This document shows positions 61,516-64,000 of a DNA stretch of 64,000 bases, piece by piece. Position numbers and translations under genes: made by a program. The DNA lies in assembly GCA_046293395.1 (NCBI GenBank), contig JBKBOU010000002.1, forward strand, positions 62,001 through 126,000, read 5' to 3'. The notes beneath the pieces were generated by a model that saw only the letters and a program-made list of their open reading frames with translations, made no database searches and was not told the origin of the DNA. Position 1 is the stretch's first letter, and each line of letters begins with the position of its first letter. The DNA comes from CAYNRA01 sp046293395. Lineage in GTDB: Bacteria > Bacteroidota > Bacteroidia > Cytophagales > Spirosomataceae.

Positions 61516-62037
61516 ATGGAAAAAAATATCTTTATGATTGGCATGCCTTCCTCAGGTAAAAGTACCCTCGGAAAGCAAATCGCTAAATTATTGACATACG
61601 AATTTATCGATCTCGATCAAAAAATTGAACTTCTTGAAGGAAAAAAAATTGCCGATATTTTTTCTTTGAATGGAGAGGAATATTTCCGTAAAGTTGAAGC
61701 GGAACAACTCCGTAAAATCCCTATTAACTCCAAAACTATCGTGGCAACGGGTGGTGGAACGCCTTGTTTTCATGAAGGCATCAAATATATAAAAGAAACA
61801 GGATGGAGTATTTTTCTAGATGTACCACCTACTTTATTAGCCAAGCGGATGGGACAATCGAAGAGGGGAGTTCGCCCACTTCTAGATGTAAGTGATGAAG
61901 AGTTATTAACGCGCTTAGAAACTACTTATAATGAACGCATTCCTATTTATCGCCAAGCAGATATTACAGTGGAAGGCAACACAGATGCCGACGCAATTGT
62001 CTGGATTCTTGAAGCAGAATTAGCAAAACGAAGATAG
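61516..62037 (+). CDS. aroK: shikimate kinase
   Basis: 173 residues. Phosphorylates shikimate in aromatic amino-acid synthesis. The P-loop GMPSSGKST is at residues 9-17, the shikimate-binding FIDLDQKIE and GGGTPCFHEG, and the lid RMGQSKRGVRPLL are present. It lies 20 bases after the DoxX-like gene. Its last codons form the left arm of a 21-bp terminator stem, so the coding end and the terminator overlap. Confidence 0.95.
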   Translation: MEKNIFMIGMPSSGKSTLGKQIAKLLTYEFIDLDQKIELLEGKKIADIFSLNGEEYFRKVEAEQLRKIPINSKTIVATGGGTPCFHEGIKYIKETGWSIFLDVPPTLLAKRMGQSKRGVRPLLDVSDEELLTRLETTYNERIPIYRQADITVEGNTDADAIVWILEAELAKRR

Positions 62038-62060
62038 TTATCTTCGTTTTGCTAATTCTT
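62016..62060. terminator. bidirectional terminator overlapping aroK stop
   Basis: Arms 62016-62036 and 62039-62059 are 21-base perfect reverse complements with a 2-base centre. It encodes the end of AroK (AELAKRR, stop) and lies between it and the convergent FadL-like gene; T runs follow the right arm. Confidence 0.8.
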
Positions 62061-62064
62061 TCTT

Positions 62065-63582
62065 TTAAAAGAAAATCCCTCCTGAGATGAGAAAACGACT
62101 GAAACTCACACGATTTTCCACTGAACCGTAATCTGTTGGCGTCTGTAACTCGTACGGTGTATAGTTTCTGTTTATACTCCCAAACAATCCTGCGAAATCT
62201 AGGAAAAAATTAGACTTCCGAATCCCAGCACCTAATGTAATATTGGTCTGATTTTGCGTATTTGCCAAATCATTCTTAACAGGATTTGCTAAATACTGAA
62301 TACCGCCTCTAATTCGACCTATCCCCAAACGTATTTCAGAACCAACTTGTATGTTGATAACATCTTGGTATCTATCCATTATTTCTCTATTCTGCAATTC
62401 GGTCCATCTTGTATCATCTGGGTCTTGAACTTTCATTTTATTGTAGCCTACATAACCCAAAGATGCCGTAACTAGCCCAACTTTCTTCGGTAAAAAGAGT
62501 GTTGCACCTGCATTCCCTCGGAGCGGAAGATTAACCTGGTATGTAAAATCATTCGGTACCGTTTCAATGGTCGAGAAAGTAGTCGTTATAAGTCCTGGAA
62601 TAGGGTCAATTGTCACACCTGACTGGTACGTTTCATTTACACGCATGGACGTTGGAGTTGTAAAATCTGCTCCAATTTGTATGGATTGATTTAGTTTATA
62701 AATGGCTCCCAATGTCAGATTCACCCCTCCACCCGATGCTTGAAGTTCATCAAAGAAACCAATTTCATTCATTAAATTACCATTCGGGAATTGTTCTATG
62801 TGGTCTGAAAACTGCACATAATTCAAGCGTAAAATACCCAATGAACCACCTAAGTACAACGCGTCGTCAAAATTAACGCCGTAAGAAAAATTTGTTTGTG
62901 AAAGTCCGCCACTTTCCCGAACCCTCCCTTGTTGCTCCACGGGCGTACTGAGTTCAGAGGAAACATATACATTATCCGTACCGAAAGGATCAATCAGAAA
63001 AGCTTGGTAATACATGGAACTTGCCGTTTCTGCTAACCCCGTTTGTGCATCAAATTCACTTTCTAATATAGCCGTACTTACGTTTTCAGCGGTCACTTTT
63101 TCAGCAAAAAAGTCAGTAATTGAACTCCTTTGATTACTACCTTGGTACCTGAAGTCAGATGAAAAATCGATTAATCGATTATAACCAATGGCAAAGGAAG
63201 ACCTTTTCTTACGTGTTCCTACTCCTTGTTGATTAAAAACAATACCTACTTGGTTTATTTTTGTACTTGATGCTTGTTGTTCCGCCGTTTCACCTAAATA
63301 AACAGCATTCGAACTGGTTGATTGAATGGAAGGCGTCAATACAAATTCTGACCGATTATAAAAGCCAAGCCCTGCTGGATTGTTAAAGGCAGCAGAAATA
63401 TCGCCACCTAAGGATGTACTGTTCCCTCCCATTCCTTGAATTCTAGCGGAGCCTGTTGTCTGGAATACAGAGTAACGAAGTGCATCTTGCCCATAAAAGT
63501 GACCATTCAAATTTAATTGAGCAAAAGATATTCCTGAAATATGAATTATAAAGATGAATACGCTTAATCGGAAAATTTTCAT
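62065..63582 (-). CDS. outer-membrane protein of the FadL/OmpP1 type
   Basis: A 505-residue protein with a signal peptide (MKIFRLSVFIFIIHISGISFAQ) and an amphipathic beta-strand pattern over its full length. The N-terminal GRSARIQGMGGNSTSLGGDISAAFNNPAGLGFY-type stretch (residues about 40-75, GSARIQGMGGNSTS then NNPAGLGFYNRSEF) is the OmpP1/FadL hatch. The end residues (SRFLISGGIFF) terminate in Phe, as beta-barrels do. It would let a hydrophobic compound cross the outer membrane, the substrate being unknown. The start at 63582 fits the signal peptide. Confidence 0.8.
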   Translation of the reverse strand: MKIFRLSVFIFIIHISGISFAQLNLNGHFYGQDALRYSVFQTTGSARIQGMGGNSTSLGGDISAAFNNPAGLGFYNRSEFVLTPSIQSTSSNAVYLGETAEQQASSTKINQVGIVFNQQGVGTRKKRSSFAIGYNRLIDFSSDFRYQGSNQRSSITDFFAEKVTAENVSTAILESEFDAQTGLAETASSMYYQAFLIDPFGTDNVYVSSELSTPVEQQGRVRESGGLSQTNFSYGVNFDDALYLGGSLGILRLNYVQFSDHIEQFPNGNLMNEIGFFDELQASGGGVNLTLGAIYKLNQSIQIGADFTTPTSMRVNETYQSGVTIDPIPGLITTTFSTIETVPNDFTYQVNLPLRGNAGATLFLPKKVGLVTASLGYVGYNKMKVQDPDDTRWTELQNREIMDRYQDVINIQVGSEIRLGIGRIRGGIQYLANPVKNDLANTQNQTNITLGAGIRKSNFFLDFAGLFGSINRNYTPYELQTPTDYGSVENRVSFSRFLISGGIFF

Positions 63583-63621
63583 AGGAACTTTAATTTTTCA
63601 ATGATGAATACTTTAAAAATA

Positions 63622-63653
63622 ATACCTCGCCAATGGTCATATTAGCGAGGTAT
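63622..63653 (-). terminator. terminator after the Ser-rich gene
   Basis: ATACCTCGC/GCGAGGTAT (63622-63630 and 63645-63653), a 9-bp stem with a 14-base loop, then TATTATTTTT on the minus strand. It ends the gene that runs in from the right edge. Confidence 0.6.
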
Positions 63654-63703
63654 ATTTATACTTTTTTACTTACAAAATAGAAGCGTGTCAATGAATGATT
63701 TAC

Positions 63704-64000
63704 TTATCTTGGGCCTCTACTTCCACCACCAGACGAAGAGCCACCACTACTTCCTCTTGAACTTCCCATACTGCTACTTGAAGGGCTATAGCTTCTTGAA
63801 GCTGGAGCTGAATACGACCTGCTAGATGATGAAGAGCTAGATGGTGAGTACGAACGGGAAGGTGAATACCCTGATGATGAGCTAGTTGAACTCGAACTCG
63901 GGGTGCTGTACGTAGAACGAGCGGGTCTTGCATAATCAAACGAACGTGCGGATGCAGAGCGAGCTGGTTGACTGTATGTTGATGTTGTGCTACGCGTTCT
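63704..64000 (-). CDS. Ser/Tyr/Arg-rich C-terminal end of a protein (start outside window)
   Basis: The minus-strand frame is open from the window edge to a TAA at 63704-63706, 98 codons. The translated tail is very rich in Ser with regular Arg, Tyr and Pro: for example STTSTYSQPARSASARSF, then repeated SSSS and SRSYS(A/P)P units, and an end GSSRGSSGGSSSGG ending in RGPR. This is low-complexity and probably disordered. No domain can be named. A different frame in the same place (63700-63939) reads open by chance but has no natural sequence bias. The start and main part lie right of the window. Confidence 0.65.
   Translation of the reverse strand, partial: RTRSTTSTYSQPARSASARSFDYARPARSTYSTPSSSSTSSSSGYSPSRSYSPSSSSSSSRSYSAPASRSYSPSSSSMGSSRGSSGGSSSGGGSRGPR

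Noticed and set aside
63700..63939. Independent His/Val/Leu-rich protein on the minus strand
   Set aside because: It is an out-of-frame reading of the Ser-rich coding sequence; composition reflects the repeated codons of the real frame.

Overview
The window is a chromosomal segment of a Bacteroidota (Bacteroidetes) bacterium, most likely of the Cytophagia/Cytophagales type. The evidence is an AT-rich sequence, several promoters of the Bacteroidetes form TTTG-N19-TANNTTTG, no obvious Shine-Dalgarno sites, and marker families (GSCFA, DUF2851, DUF1599 next to a DoxX/MauE-like protein, a T9SS sorting domain on an FN3 protein, LytS/LytTR signalling). Assignment to a genus is not possible from the sequence alone. 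The content is mostly core genome with one small repeat-bearing mobile-type module. No rRNA or tRNA gene, CRISPR array, prophage or insertion sequence with terminal repeats was found.

Layout. 0-3.9 kb: end of a CCA-adding enzyme, DUF2851, pyrF and an RfbC-type epimerase. 4.1-8.7 kb: DEAD-box helicase and a large exported beta-propeller/amidohydrolase. 8.8-11.1 kb: a glycosyltransferase and UDP-galactopyranose-mutase-like flavoprotein pair under a textbook promoter. 11.2-13.2 kb: dnaK. 13.2-14.2 kb: a REP-associated tyrosine transposase (RAYT) with REP-like palindromes and half-REP tandem arrays inside and downstream of it. 14.2-22.4 kb: a maltose/starch locus made of a minus-strand operon (alpha-amylase, beta-phosphoglucomutase, GH65 phosphorylase) facing a plus-strand operon (second alpha-amylase, MFS sugar transporter). 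Exported amylases would make maltose or short dextrins, the MFS protein would import them, GH65 would phosphorolyse maltose to beta-glucose-1-phosphate, and PgmB would convert that to glucose-6-phosphate. No susC/susD pair is present here.

22.5-38.9 kb: LytS/LytTR pair, a GH108-like lysozyme behind a structured leader, DinB, a helix-hairpin-helix protein, an orphan ABC ATPase, a Nudix-type regulator, a DUF937/OmpA-like protein, then a plus-strand run: GSCFA, Mrp, NifU, a degenerate D-Ala-D-Ala-ligase-like protein, RNase H, TrmN6 and a DPM1-like glycosyltransferase. RarA follows on the minus strand. 38.9-46.9 kb: a possible small RNA or attenuator, a CBS protein, GlgB, rplT/rpmI (no infC beside them), dnaE and trxA. 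47-50.4 kb: FucP-like transporter, zinc-ribbon protein, IscA-like protein, PspC and a NeuD-like acyltransferase. 50.4-59.8 kb is mainly minus-strand: XRE regulator, hslV, a two-lipoyl E2 acyltransferase, lepA, an OafA-like acyltransferase, an FN3/T9SS protein and folP. 59.8-64 kb: DUF1599, DoxX/MauE-like, aroK, a FadL-like outer-membrane protein and the Ser-rich end of a gene cut by the window edge.

The most unusual items are the RAYT gene whose coding sequence has been expanded in frame by copies of half of its own REP-like palindrome, the structured RNA candidates at about 24.4 kb and 39.0 kb, and the Ddl-like protein that has lost ATP-grasp active-site residues and carries a second partial N-terminal-like domain.
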